Shown in pieces: positions 23,707-32,191 of a stretch of DNA of 35,038 bases. A program made the translations under genes and the position numbers. The notes under the pieces were generated by a model. It had not been told where the DNA came from. It worked only from the letters and a program-made list of their open reading frames with translations, and made no database searches. Position 1 is the first letter of the stretch. The number at the start of each line of letters is the position of its first letter. The stretch spans positions 1 to 35,038 of the forward strand of contig CAWUKV010000023.1 of the NCBI GenBank assembly GCA_963923025.1, written 5' to 3'. This DNA comes from CAWUKV01 sp963923025 (GTDB lineage: Bacteria > Cyanobacteriota > Cyanobacteriia > Phormidesmidales > Phormidesmidaceae).

Positions 23707-23741
23707 GGCAGAAGACAGAAGGCAGAAGTAAGAAGGCAGAG
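23707..23741. repeat. Heptanucleotide tandem repeat (GGCAGAA)n
   Basis: Five 7-base units read GGCAGAA, GACAGAA, GGCAGAA, GTAAGAA, GGCAGAG. This is the reverse complement of the TTCTGCC unit at 11128-11155. It starts right after the SDR stop codon, in the gap between convergent genes. Confidence 0.7.
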
Positions 23742-23846
23742 TCAAAACCGTAAGAGGGTTGAATCTTTATAGCTTTCTGCTGGTACTGCTGAGCGTAGGT
23801 CGGGGCTGTCTATTGGAGATCTGCCTCGGCTTTGTCCTTTAGAGCA

Positions 23847-26800
23847 TTAGTGATGCGGCTTGGATTGATGCGTCGCGCCGTAGCCGCCGCCGCCAGGTGT
23901 TTCTATGGTGAGGCTGTCACCGGGTTCGACCTGGACGCTATCTGTTCCGGATAGCGGTTCGTATTGGCCCGATGCACGTCTCAAATAGTTTTTTCCGGTT
24001 TGACCGGTTTGGCCTGCTGCTAGGCCAAACGGCTCAACCCGTCGGTGCCCTGAGAGGAGGGTCACAGTCATAGCTTCGTTGAAGCGAAGCCGTCGGATGA
24101 CGCCGTTGCCGCCCTGATGGGTGCCTGCGCCACCGCTGCCGTCGCGAATTTCGAACCGTTCTAGCACAACGGGGAAGCGCCATTCTAAAACCTCTGGATC
24201 GGTTAGGCGAGAGTTGGTCATGTGAGTCTGTACGGCGTCTGTCCCGTTAAAGTCTGGCCCAGCCCCGGAGCCGCCGCAGATGGTTTCGTAGTACTGGTGC
24301 TGCTGATTGCCAAAGGTAAAGTTGTTCATTGTACCCTGGCTTGCGGCCATGATACCCAGCGCACCGTAGAGTGCATTGGTCACGGCTTGAGAGGTTTCGA
24401 CGTTTCCTGCGACAACAGCAGCCGGTGAGGTGGGGTTGAGTAAGGAGCCGGAGGGGACCGTCAATGTGATCGGTTTTAGACAGCCTGCATTGAGGGGAAT
24501 GTCGTCCTCGATTAGCGTACGGAAAACGTACAACACGGCTGCTTTACACACGGCTAATGGTGCGTTGAAGTTGTTGGTCTGCTGGGGTGACGTGCCGGTA
24601 AAGTTAACGGTGGCGCTGCCATCTTCTGAATTTAGCGTGATGGACACCTGGATATGGCTGCCGTTGTCCATTGGGTAGTTGAACGAACGCGTCGCAGCTA
24701 CTCCATTTGTTAGCTGAATGATAGCCTGACGCACGCAGGTTTCGGCATTGTCTTGAACGTGCTGCATGTAGGCGTTAACCGTGGCTAAGCTGTAGCGGTC
24801 AACTAGCTGTTGTAGTTCTTGCACGCCTTTGTTGTTAGCTGCAACCTGGGCCTGCAAGTCAGCGATATTTTGATCTGGGTTGCGGGCGGGGTATTGAGTT
24901 TGGGTTAGGTGCGATCGCACCCCTTCTTCCCTAAATCTGCCCGCCTTCATTAGCAGAAAATGATCGAACAAAATGCCTTCTTCGGCAATATGAGTGCTGC
25001 TCGCAGGCATTGACCCTGGCGAGATACCACCTACGTCGGCATGGTGTCCCCGTGAAGCGACATAGAAGGCAGGCTGGGCTGCGTCTGCCAGCCATACAGG
25101 CGTAATCACTGTGATGTCGGGAAGATGTGTGCCGCCGTTGTAGGGGTTGTTGATGGCATATACATCGCCAGGTTGAAACAGACTGCCCTTTGCCTGAATC
25201 AGGCTTTGCACGCTTTCTCCCATCGAGCCGAGATGAACCGGAATGTGGGGTGCATTTGCTACAAGTTGCCCTTGCCCGTCAAACAGCGCGCAGGAAAAGT
25301 CTAGGCGCTCTTTAATATTGACCGAGTAGCTAGTGTTTTGTAGGGTCACGCCCATCTCTTCGGCAATCGAGCGGAATAGGTTATTGAAGATTTCCAGCCG
25401 TACGGGGTCGGGTGTAGCGCCTATATCCGTTTCGACTTGGTCTGATGACGGGGTCTGCATTTGCCTGAGAACCAGTCCACCTAGTTCGGTGACTGTCGCT
25501 GACCATCCGGGCTCGACGACGTTGGTACCTGTCGATTCAAGAATGATGGCCGGACCTTGAACGGTAGTACCTGAGTTGATGCTGTCGCGCTGGTAAATAG
25601 GGATGTCTCGCCAGTGTGAGTTGAGAAAGGCAGAAACGGTGCTTGTACGCTGAAGTGGTTGGTCAGTATGGGTAAGCCGAGAAATCTGTGGTTCGGGCTG
25701 TGTGGCAATGGCTTCGGCGGATGCAGTAGCGACGATTAGCGCCTTGTCGGATTGGATGAAGCCATACTGTTGCTGATGCTTGGCCTCGAAGTCTGTCTTC
25801 ATGGTGGCTAGCGGACCGAAGGTGACCGGAATGACAGAATCGGTACCGTTATAACGTAGGTGTACCCTCGTTGCGACATCAATAGGGGTTTGGGACGAAG
25901 CCTCCTGTTCATGAATTTCTGCTTTAGCGGCTTCAGATAGGGCAGCGATGGCCTTGTCTAAATCTGGCTGATTCTCTTCTTCGAGCGCAATCTCTAAGCT
26001 GCGTTCTCGTAGGGAACGTACATCAGCTAGGCCCATCCCATAAGCTGAAAGGACGCCCGCGTAAGGATGAATGAAAATTTCTTGAATGCCTAGCGCTTCG
26101 GCAATTAGGCAGGCGTGCTGGCCCCCTGCGCCGCCAAAGCAGCAAAGAACATATTCGGCTAGGTCGTAGCCGCGCTGGATAGAGATTTTTTTGATGGCTT
26201 GGGCCATTTTTTCAACTGCGATCGCAACATACCCCTGCGCCACCTCAGCCCCTGATTGCTGCTTCCCGGTCGCCTGCTCAATCTCTTCAGCTAGCGCCGC
26301 AAATCGCTGCTCAACCACGTCTTTATCAATCGGCAAATCGCCGTCTGGTCCAAATACCTTTGGAAAGAATTCTGGCTGAAGCTTGCCCAGCATTACATTG
26401 GCATCCGTTACCGTTAGCGGTCCTCCATTGCGGTAGCAGGCCGGTCCTGGATGTGCCCCTGCTGACGCTGGCCCTACCCGATACCGCGCCCCGTCAAAGC
26501 TGAGAATCGAGCCACCCCCAGCTGCAACGGTATGAATCGCCATCATCGGAGCCCGGAGTCGTACCCCGGCGACTTCGGTTTCAAAAGTGCGTTCGTACTC
26601 GCCTGCAAAATGGGAAACGTCAGTAGAGGTGCCGCCCATGTCAAAGCCGATAATCTTGTCATAGCCTGCCTGCTGGCAGGTCTTTACCGCGCCAACAATA
26701 CCTCCGGCTGGCCCTGAGAGAATGCTGTCCTTCCCTTGAAATCGGTCTGCCTGGGTCAGTCCTCCGTTGGACTGCATAAACATGAGCTGAGCGTTAGCGT

Positions 26801-27518
26801 TGTCTCCTAAACCCTGACCAACCCTCTCGACGTAGTCTCTCAGCACAGGAGACAGGTAGGCGTCTACGACCGTTGTATCACCCCGGCTCACCAGCTTCAT
26901 CAGTGGGCTAACTTGGTGTGAGACGGACACCTGGGTAGAGCCGACCGACCGCGCCACCTCAGCTAGCTGCCGTTCGTGTTCGGGGTAGCGGTAGCCGTGC
27001 ATTAGTGCGATCGCACAGCTCTCAATCCCTACAGCCCTAGCCTCAACAAGCTGTTGTTCGAACGCCGTCAATGCCGCTGCCGTTAACGGCTGTAAGATCT
27101 CTCCCCGAGACCCAATGCGTTCGGGTACCTCAATGACTCTCTCGTAGAGCATGTCAGGCAGAACAATGTGACGAGCAAAAATATCAGGCCGGTTCTGATA
27201 CCCAATGCGCAAGGCGTCCCGAAACCCGGCAGTGGTCACCAGCAGCGTTCGCGCACCTTTGCGTTCTAACAGGGCGTTGGTTGCCACCGTCGTGCCCATC
27301 TTTATTGCACCAATCTGCTCGATAGGGATGGGCTCGTTTGCTGCTAGACCCAACAGATCTCGAATTCCCTGAAGGGGCGCATCGGCATAGCGCTGGGGAT
27401 TCTCGGACAGCAGTTTGTGGGTGACTAGCTGACCGTCAGAACGTTGGGCCACAATATCGGTAAACGTACCTCCTCGGTCAATCCAAAACTGCCAGCGATT
27501 GGATAAAATTTTGACCAT
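23847..27518 (-). CDS. 5-oxoprolinase (ATP-hydrolysing), fused hydantoinase A/B type
   Basis: A 1223-residue protein joining the HyuA-like ATP-dependent half and the HyuB-like half in one chain, as in eukaryotic and many cyanobacterial 5-oxoprolinases. The N-terminus has WIDRGGTFTDIVA. The actin-like ATPase motif is GFDMGGTSTDVSHF, then GGGSILSFDGARYRVGP and CCFGGAGGQHA. The B half begins with DPVRLEIFNNLFRSIAEEMG and has RGHHADVGGISPGSMP and the glycine-rich end ETPGGGGYG. It opens 5-oxoproline to glutamate, completing glutathione turnover; hydantoinase or related cyclic-amide activity is an alternative. The start at 27518 is used because it matches family N-termini; an ATG at 27545 would overlap the toxin gene's end. 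Only four bases separate it from the VapC stop codon, so it may be co-transcribed with the toxin-antitoxin pair. It may act with the cyclotransferase at 615-1040. Confidence 0.9.
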   Translation of the reverse strand: MVKILSNRWQFWIDRGGTFTDIVAQRSDGQLVTHKLLSENPQRYADAPLQGIRDLLGLAANEPIPIEQIGAIKMGTTVATNALLERKGARTLLVTTAGFRDALRIGYQNRPDIFARHIVLPDMLYERVIEVPERIGSRGEILQPLTAAALTAFEQQLVEARAVGIESCAIALMHGYRYPEHERQLAEVARSVGSTQVSVSHQVSPLMKLVSRGDTTVVDAYLSPVLRDYVERVGQGLGDNANAQLMFMQSNGGLTQADRFQGKDSILSGPAGGIVGAVKTCQQAGYDKIIGFDMGGTSTDVSHFAGEYERTFETEVAGVRLRAPMMAIHTVAAGGGSILSFDGARYRVGPASAGAHPGPACYRNGGPLTVTDANVMLGKLQPEFFPKVFGPDGDLPIDKDVVEQRFAALAEEIEQATGKQQSGAEVAQGYVAIAVEKMAQAIKKISIQRGYDLAEYVLCCFGGAGGQHACLIAEALGIQEIFIHPYAGVLSAYGMGLADVRSLRERSLEIALEEENQPDLDKAIAALSEAAKAEIHEQEASSQTPIDVATRVHLRYNGTDSVIPVTFGPLATMKTDFEAKHQQQYGFIQSDKALIVATASAEAIATQPEPQISRLTHTDQPLQRTSTVSAFLNSHWRDIPIYQRDSINSGTTVQGPAIILESTGTNVVEPGWSATVTELGGLVLRQMQTPSSDQVETDIGATPDPVRLEIFNNLFRSIAEEMGVTLQNTSYSVNIKERLDFSCALFDGQGQLVANAPHIPVHLGSMGESVQSLIQAKGSLFQPGDVYAINNPYNGGTHLPDITVITPVWLADAAQPAFYVASRGHHADVGGISPGSMPASSTHIAEEGILFDHFLLMKAGRFREEGVRSHLTQTQYPARNPDQNIADLQAQVAANNKGVQELQQLVDRYSLATVNAYMQHVQDNAETCVRQAIIQLTNGVAATRSFNYPMDNGSHIQVSITLNSEDGSATVNFTGTSPQQTNNFNAPLAVCKAAVLYVFRTLIEDDIPLNAGCLKPITLTVPSGSLLNPTSPAAVVAGNVETSQAVTNALYGALGIMAASQGTMNNFTFGNQQHQYYETICGGSGAGPDFNGTDAVQTHMTNSRLTDPEVLEWRFPVVLERFEIRDGSGGAGTHQGGNGVIRRLRFNEAMTVTLLSGHRRVEPFGLAAGQTGQTGKNYLRRASGQYEPLSGTDSVQVEPGDSLTIETPGGGGYGATHQSKPHH

Positions 27519-27522
27519 GCGG

Positions 27523-27948
27523 CTATGCCCTAGACCAATCTTCAAGCACCAGTTCTTCTATCTGAGAGAAGTCAGAAGCATTACGAGTCAGCAGGACTGC
27601 ACGCTGAACCAGGGCCGTCGCAGCAATTTTGAGATCCATACTCCCCAGCCTTGGGTGAGCCTTTCTGAGTTGCTGATATGTTTCTACAGAGTCAGTATCA
27701 AAGGGGAAGACTTGAATCGAGCGGTAATCCTCTAAAAGTTTGGTCAGCCATCTGTAGGCACTGACCTGTTCTTTTGTATTCTTGGCTTTTGATACGATAG
27801 CGAGTCGACCACGGACTTGTTCTTCATAGGTGACGATGGTGACGAAAATTTCTTCTACGTCTATAACTGCAAGTCTGTTTAATATACGCTGCCCTTCTTG
27901 TCCCCTTCTTTGAACTAGGCTGAGATGATCGGTATCGAGGATGTACAT
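27523..27948 (-). CDS. PIN-domain ribonuclease toxin, VapC family
   Basis: A 141-residue VapC-like toxin. The acidic metal-binding residues are in place: D5 in MYILDTDHLS, E42/E43 in TYEEQVRG, D105 in GSMDLKIAAT, and N123/D126 in TRNASDFSQI. VapC proteins are Mg-dependent RNases that usually cut tRNA or rRNA and are held inactive by an antitoxin. The gene starts 13 bases after the stop of the coiled-coil antitoxin candidate, in the usual antitoxin-first order. It ends four bases before the 5-oxoprolinase start. It appears intact, with no frameshift. Its size (about 140) and the YILDTDHLS opening place it with the cyanobacterial VapC proteins. Confidence 0.88.
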   Translation of the reverse strand: MYILDTDHLSLVQRRGQEGQRILNRLAVIDVEEIFVTIVTYEEQVRGRLAIVSKAKNTKEQVSAYRWLTKLLEDYRSIQVFPFDTDSVETYQQLRKAHPRLGSMDLKIAATALVQRAVLLTRNASDFSQIEELVLEDWSRA

Positions 27949-27961
27949 GTAGACAGTGTCA

Positions 27962-28315
27962 CTACTCTGCTGACTGCCGCCATTCTCGCCCTAGACGAGT
28001 TGCCTCGTCAAAAGTTGGATCATCCTTGAAACTACCTGCAACCTCCAGCCACCAGGGTTTTTCCTCCTGTTTTTTTTTCTGCTGCGTCAGGCTCGCGATG
28101 AGCTGCTTTAGCTGCAAGAGTTCTGCTTCTAGTACGGCAACCTTCTCCTCGAGCTGCTGTGTGCGAGTCTCTAGTCGCTGTGTGTGAGCCTGTAGCTGCT
28201 GGCTATCGGAGCTGGGCTGTTGTGTGACAGCATTTGACTGTTGCACGACCGGATCCAGTGATGGGTTGGAGGGATCTGACTGCTGAGTTGTCGGATTGAG
28301 CTGTTGAGATGTCAT
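27962..28315 (-). CDS. Coiled-coil antitoxin candidate paired with VapC
   Basis: A 117-residue protein. The first 45 residues are a Gln/Ser/Thr/Pro-rich low-complexity stretch (TTQQSDPSN, AVTQQPSSDSQQ). Residues about 45-85 are a heptad coiled coil (QQLEEKVAVLEAELLQLKQL). The last 32 residues contain PWWLEVAGSFKDDPTFDEA followed by TRLGREWR. This tail is the short segment found at the C-terminus of many VapB-like antitoxins and binds the toxin groove. There is no recognisable AbrB, RHH or HTH DNA-binding domain; the coiled coil occupies that position. Related coiled-coil partners of PIN toxins occur in other cyanobacteria as I recall. Autoregulation, if any, must be by another route. It precedes vapC by 13 bases. 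Confidence 0.75.
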   Translation of the reverse strand: MTSQQLNPTTQQSDPSNPSLDPVVQQSNAVTQQPSSDSQQLQAHTQRLETRTQQLEEKVAVLEAELLQLKQLIASLTQQKKKQEEKPWWLEVAGSFKDDPTFDEATRLGREWRQSAE

Positions 28316-28387
28316 CAGCCTTGCCCTTTGATGAATTGGTATTCAGATCCTAGCAATTATTTCAGAGTGCTATACCAATAGAGTTAT

Positions 28388-29302
28388 CTACTCCGCAGCT
28401 TTTAACGCTTGGCGCAAATTCCCATCATGTTTGTCTAACGCTTGCTTTGCTGCCTCAGCCTCTAGCCCCGACCAATGCATCATCAGTGCCAGCTTTACCT
28501 GCTTGTTACTGCGCTTCAGCAGTTCATCGGCATCTTCCCGACTGAGATCCGTCAGGGCTGAGATGATGCGGAGCGCGCGGTCGTGGAGTTTGGTGTTGCT
28601 GACCGACACGTCAATCATGCGATTGCCGTAGGCTTTACCGATTTTGACCATTGCGCCGGTAGAGATAATATTCAGCGCCATTTTGGTAACGGTGCCCGCT
28701 TTTAGGCGAGTGGAGCCGGATAGGACCTCTGGACCGACGGGTAGGCGGATGTCGACATCCGCCTCAATGGGAACCTGAGCGACGGGGACGCAGGCAATAA
28801 AAACTGTGGCTGCACCGCGTAGGTTGGCTTCTTGCAGTGCGCCGTGAACGTAGGGCGTGGTGCCCCCGGCGGAGATCCCGACGACGATATCTGCGGGGGA
28901 AACCTGGTGTTCGACCATGGCAGTTGCGCCGTCTTCTGGTCTGTCCTCCAGAGTTTCAGAGCTACGAATGAGGGCTGGGGCACCACCTGCAAGTATGCCC
29001 TGCACCATTTCGGGGGGCGTGCAGAAGGTAGGGGGACATTCGGCGGCGTCTAACACGCCCAAACGGCCGCTGGTGCCAGCACCGATGTAAAAGAGGCGTC
29101 CACCTTCTTTAAAGGCTTTGGCCGTTAGGTCGATGGCGCGGGCTAGGGCCGGTTTTGCTGCCGCGATCGCATCTACCGTTTTCTGATCTTCTTGATTGAA
29201 CACCGCCACAATCTCTTCGGACGACAGCTCGTCGAGGCGTTGGCTGTTGGGGTTGACCTGTTCTGTAAGGAGGTGGCCGCGATCAGGAAGGGAGGAAAGC
29301 AT
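28388..29302 (-). CDS. murQ: N-acetylmuramic acid 6-phosphate etherase
   Basis: A 304-residue cytoplasmic SIS-domain enzyme that removes the lactyl ether from MurNAc-6-phosphate, giving GlcNAc-6-phosphate and D-lactate for cell-wall recycling. The SIS sugar-binding segment FYIGAGTSGRLGVLDAAECPPTF contains the catalytic Glu (AAEC). VGISAGGTTPYVHGAL and NTKLHDRALRII are typical. The start at 29302 (MLSSLPDRGHLLTEQ) is preferred over an ATG 17 codons upstream, because the family begins here and a CTTCCTCC-type upstream stretch is not needed for the alternative. It is on the same strand as DUF3110, which lies 88 bases upstream. murD is encoded 3 kb away on the other strand. Confidence 0.93.
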   Translation of the reverse strand: MLSSLPDRGHLLTEQVNPNSQRLDELSSEEIVAVFNQEDQKTVDAIAAAKPALARAIDLTAKAFKEGGRLFYIGAGTSGRLGVLDAAECPPTFCTPPEMVQGILAGGAPALIRSSETLEDRPEDGATAMVEHQVSPADIVVGISAGGTTPYVHGALQEANLRGAATVFIACVPVAQVPIEADVDIRLPVGPEVLSGSTRLKAGTVTKMALNIISTGAMVKIGKAYGNRMIDVSVSNTKLHDRALRIISALTDLSREDADELLKRSNKQVKLALMMHWSGLEAEAAKQALDKHDGNLRQALKAAE

Positions 29303-29390
29303 GGGAGGAAGATAGAAAACGAAAGACGGAAATGAATCGTAGGGGCACAGCACGCTGTGCCTATCGGAAATTGGGAATCGTAGACCAACC

Positions 29391-29807
29391 CTACAGCAGT
29401 TTTTCCAACCGTTGGCGAATGCGGTCGAGTTCTGCCTTAGACAGGTCTTCTTCGGTCATTTCTTCGCTGGCACCGGCGGCGCTGCCTTTCTCGGGCGGGT
29501 TGTCCGGGTCCCAGTCCTTTTGCTCTACCGTATTCTCGGGGGGAATCATCAGCGTGCCGTCGGTGATCAGCTTGGCTTCGTAGCCTGCTTCCCGACAGAA
29601 GCCCTCGATTTCTTCAGACTCGAAGGCCTCAATGGTGACAGGGGGAAAGTCCTGGGCTTCGAGCAGAATGCCAAAGCGAGTGGCGTCGTCTTCGACTTCA
29701 AACATGAGGACGATGTTGCGATCGCCAATGCGGAGGGTATGAATGCCTTCGTTCTCGGTACGTGCATTGAACAGCAGAACGAAAACTTTCTGGGGGGTTT
29801 CAGACAT
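29391..29807 (-). CDS. DUF3110 domain protein
   Basis: A 138-residue cytoplasmic protein of a family restricted, as I recall, to cyanobacteria and plastids, function unknown. The DUF3110 core is at about 5-90: KVFVLLFNARTENEGIHTL, then VLMFEVEDDATRFG, LLEAQDFPPVTIE and FCREAGYEAKLI. The C-terminal 45 residues are acidic and likely disordered, then helical (DLSKAELDRIRQRLEKLL). It lies 88 bases upstream of murQ on the same strand and is divergent from glyS. A DUF3110 gene in this context further supports a cyanobacterial source. Confidence 0.85.
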   Translation of the reverse strand: MSETPQKVFVLLFNARTENEGIHTLRIGDRNIVLMFEVEDDATRFGILLEAQDFPPVTIEAFESEEIEGFCREAGYEAKLITDGTLMIPPENTVEQKDWDPDNPPEKGSAAGASEEMTEEDLSKAELDRIRQRLEKLL

Positions 29808-29961
29808 CAGCTGGGTAGATCAACGACCGATAGATATATTAGATCATCCTTTCCATCGCTTCCCTCCGTCTTAGGCCAATTTCAGATTCCTTACACGGGC
29901 CGACGCTGGGCGCACACAGGGGTCACAATGGGCCACATTTCTGCACAAACACAAACGCCGC

Positions 29962-29988
29962 TTTACCCATCAAAAAGTCTGCGATAAT
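29962..29988 (+). promoter_or_regulatory. Candidate glyS promoter with extended -10
   Basis: TGC-GATAAT at 29980-29988 matches an extended -10 box. TTTACC at 29962-29967 is a weak -35 at a 15-base spacing. An upstream in-frame ATG at 29987 overlaps the -10, which argues that glyS begins at the next ATG (30026), leaving a leader of about 30 bases. Confidence 0.4.
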
Positions 29989-30025
29989 GTCAGGGTTTAA
30001 CCGGCCCTGGGGGACACATTCGCAC

Positions 30026-32173
30026 ATGGCAACCTTCTTGCTAGAAGTCGGCACCGAAGAGCTGCCAGCCAGCTTCGTCAGCGAGGCACTGAACCTGTGG
30101 CGGTCGAAAATTCCGGCAGAGCTAGACGAGCTGCTGCTGACACCAGAGTCGATTGAGTTTTACGGCACGCCCCGACGGCTAGCAATGGTGATGACGGGCC
30201 TGCCCGAGCGTCAGCCTGACCGCGAAGAAGAGGCCAAGGGGCCTCCGGCACAGGCGGCCTTTAAGAATGGAGAACCGACCAAGGCAGCGATGGGCTTTGC
30301 CCGGTCCCGTGGGGCCTCGGTGGAGGACCTAGAGATCCGCGAGACGGACAAGGGCTCATTTGTGTTTGTGACGCAGAAGATTCAGGGGCGTCCTGCGGCG
30401 GACATTTTGACGGAGCGGGTGTCCGACTGGGTGCTGGGGCTAGAAGGCAAGCGGTTTATGCGCTGGGGCGACGGTGATTTGCGCTTTCCAAGGCCGATTC
30501 GCTGGCTAGTGATGCTGTTGGACGACCAGCTGCTAGAGCTGACGCTGGAGAATGGATCGGAGAAGTGTGAGTGCGATCGCACCTCCTACGGTCATCGCGT
30601 CCTGCATCCTGACCCGATTACCTTTGCCCATGCCCAGGACTATGTTGAGACCCTGAAGTCGGCCTACGTGGATGTGGTTCCAGCCCGTCGCCGCGAGACG
30701 ATTTTGGCCCAGACGGAGAAAGCGGCGCAGTCCATCAACGGAGATGCGGTGATCAACGAGGGGCTACTGGCGGAAGTGGTAGACCTGGTGGAATGGCCCA
30801 CTGCCGTTGTCGGCAAGTTTGACGAGGCTTTTCTAGAGCTGCCGCCGGAGGTGATCACGGTGGAAATGGAGAGCCACCAGCGCTACTTTCCGGTGCGGCC
30901 TGCGGGCAAAGATAGCGAACTGCTGCCCGCCTTCATTACTATCTCCAACGGCGACCCGGCTAAGTCCAACATTATTGCTGAGGGCAATGGGCGGGTGATT
31001 CGGGCACGGCTATCGGATGGTAAATTCTTTTTTGATGCGGACAGGGCCGAACCGCTTGAGGGCTATGTGGACAAGCTGGAGACGGTCACCTTTGAGGAAC
31101 GGCTGGGCTCGGTGCGTAAGAAGGTCTCGCGCATTCAGCGGGTGGCGAAGGCGATTGCAGACCAGCTCAAGCTATCTGGCGACCAGGCCCAGCTGATCGA
31201 CCGGGCTGCGTTCCTGTGCAAGGCGGACCTGGTAACCCAAATGGTGGGCGAATTCCCTGAGCTGCAAGGGGTGATGGGGCAAAAGTACGCTGCCGCTAGC
31301 GGTGAACCCCAGGCCGTGGCTGATGCCATTGCGGAACACTACCTGCCGAAGGGCGCGGGTGACGCGCTGCCCCAATCGCTGACCGGACGAGTCGTGGGTA
31401 TGGCCGACCGGCTCGACACGCTAGTGAGCATCTTTAGCCTGGGCATGCTGCCCACTGGCTCCTCGGACCCTTTTGCGCTGCGGCGGGCGACAAATGCTGT
31501 TGTCTCGGTGCTGTGGGACGGGGAGCTGGGGCTAAACCTGAAGCAGCTGTTAACCGACATTATTCAGTCCTTTGCAGCAGAGCAGGAGAACGTCAATACG
31601 GCTGAGCTTCAGCAGCAGTTGGAAGACTTCTTTGCCCAGCGCATTCGCACCCTCTTGCAAGAAGACGAGCAGGTAGACTACGACCTGATCAATGCCGTGG
31701 TGGGCGAAGATGCTGAGTCGGTAGACCGAGTGCTGGCCGATGCGCTAGATGCGAGGGAGCGGGCTCGCTATCTGCAATCGATCCGTAACGATGGTACGCT
31801 GGCGGTCATTTACGAGACGGTGAACCGGGCGTCAAAACTGGCAGCCAAAGGCGATTTGGATACGCAGACCCTGGATCCGGCAGCGGTGGTCAAGCCCGAC
31901 CTGTTCCAGTCGGAGTCTGAGCAGGCGTTTTACGACAGCCTGCAAACGTTGCTGCCCCAAACCCAGGCAGCCCAAGCCGAGCGAGACTATCAGAAGCTGA
32001 TTGCAGGGCTTAAGCAGGCTGCACCGATTATCACCGAGTTCTTCGATGGACCCAATAGCGTGCTAGTAATGGACGAGAATCCTGAAATTCGTCAAAATCG
32101 CTTAAATTTGCTGGGTTTACTGCGGAATCATGCCCGAGTGCTGGCTGACTTTAGCGAAATTGTGAAAAGCTAG
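30026..32173 (+). CDS. glyS: Glycyl-tRNA synthetase beta subunit
   Basis: A 715-residue beta subunit of the alpha2beta2 bacterial glycyl-tRNA synthetase; it binds tRNA-Gly and completes the enzyme with GlyQ, which is encoded elsewhere. The N-terminus MATFLLEVGTEELPASFV is the family signature. The segment FYGTPRRLAMVM, the central MESHQRYFPVR and SDGKFFFDADR, and the end LNLLGLLRNHARVLADFS are all present, and the length is normal. The frame extends upstream to an ATG at 29987, but that lies on the proposed -10 box. murD starts 18 bases after its stop on the same strand, so the two are probably co-transcribed. Confidence 0.95.
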   Translation: MATFLLEVGTEELPASFVSEALNLWRSKIPAELDELLLTPESIEFYGTPRRLAMVMTGLPERQPDREEEAKGPPAQAAFKNGEPTKAAMGFARSRGASVEDLEIRETDKGSFVFVTQKIQGRPAADILTERVSDWVLGLEGKRFMRWGDGDLRFPRPIRWLVMLLDDQLLELTLENGSEKCECDRTSYGHRVLHPDPITFAHAQDYVETLKSAYVDVVPARRRETILAQTEKAAQSINGDAVINEGLLAEVVDLVEWPTAVVGKFDEAFLELPPEVITVEMESHQRYFPVRPAGKDSELLPAFITISNGDPAKSNIIAEGNGRVIRARLSDGKFFFDADRAEPLEGYVDKLETVTFEERLGSVRKKVSRIQRVAKAIADQLKLSGDQAQLIDRAAFLCKADLVTQMVGEFPELQGVMGQKYAAASGEPQAVADAIAEHYLPKGAGDALPQSLTGRVVGMADRLDTLVSIFSLGMLPTGSSDPFALRRATNAVVSVLWDGELGLNLKQLLTDIIQSFAAEQENVNTAELQQQLEDFFAQRIRTLLQEDEQVDYDLINAVVGEDAESVDRVLADALDARERARYLQSIRNDGTLAVIYETVNRASKLAAKGDLDTQTLDPAAVVKPDLFQSESEQAFYDSLQTLLPQTQAAQAERDYQKLIAGLKQAAPIITEFFDGPNSVLVMDENPEIRQNRLNLLGLLRNHARVLADFSEIVKS

Positions 32174-32191
32174 GCTGTTGGGGGGAGACAC

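Noticed and set aside
27519..27545. Upstream ATG of the 5-oxoprolinase
   Set aside because: It would overlap the vapC stop and adds residues before the conserved family start.
29987..30025. Upstream start for glyS
   Set aside because: The ATG overlaps the probable -10 box, and the family N-terminus is MATFLLEVGTEELP at 30026.
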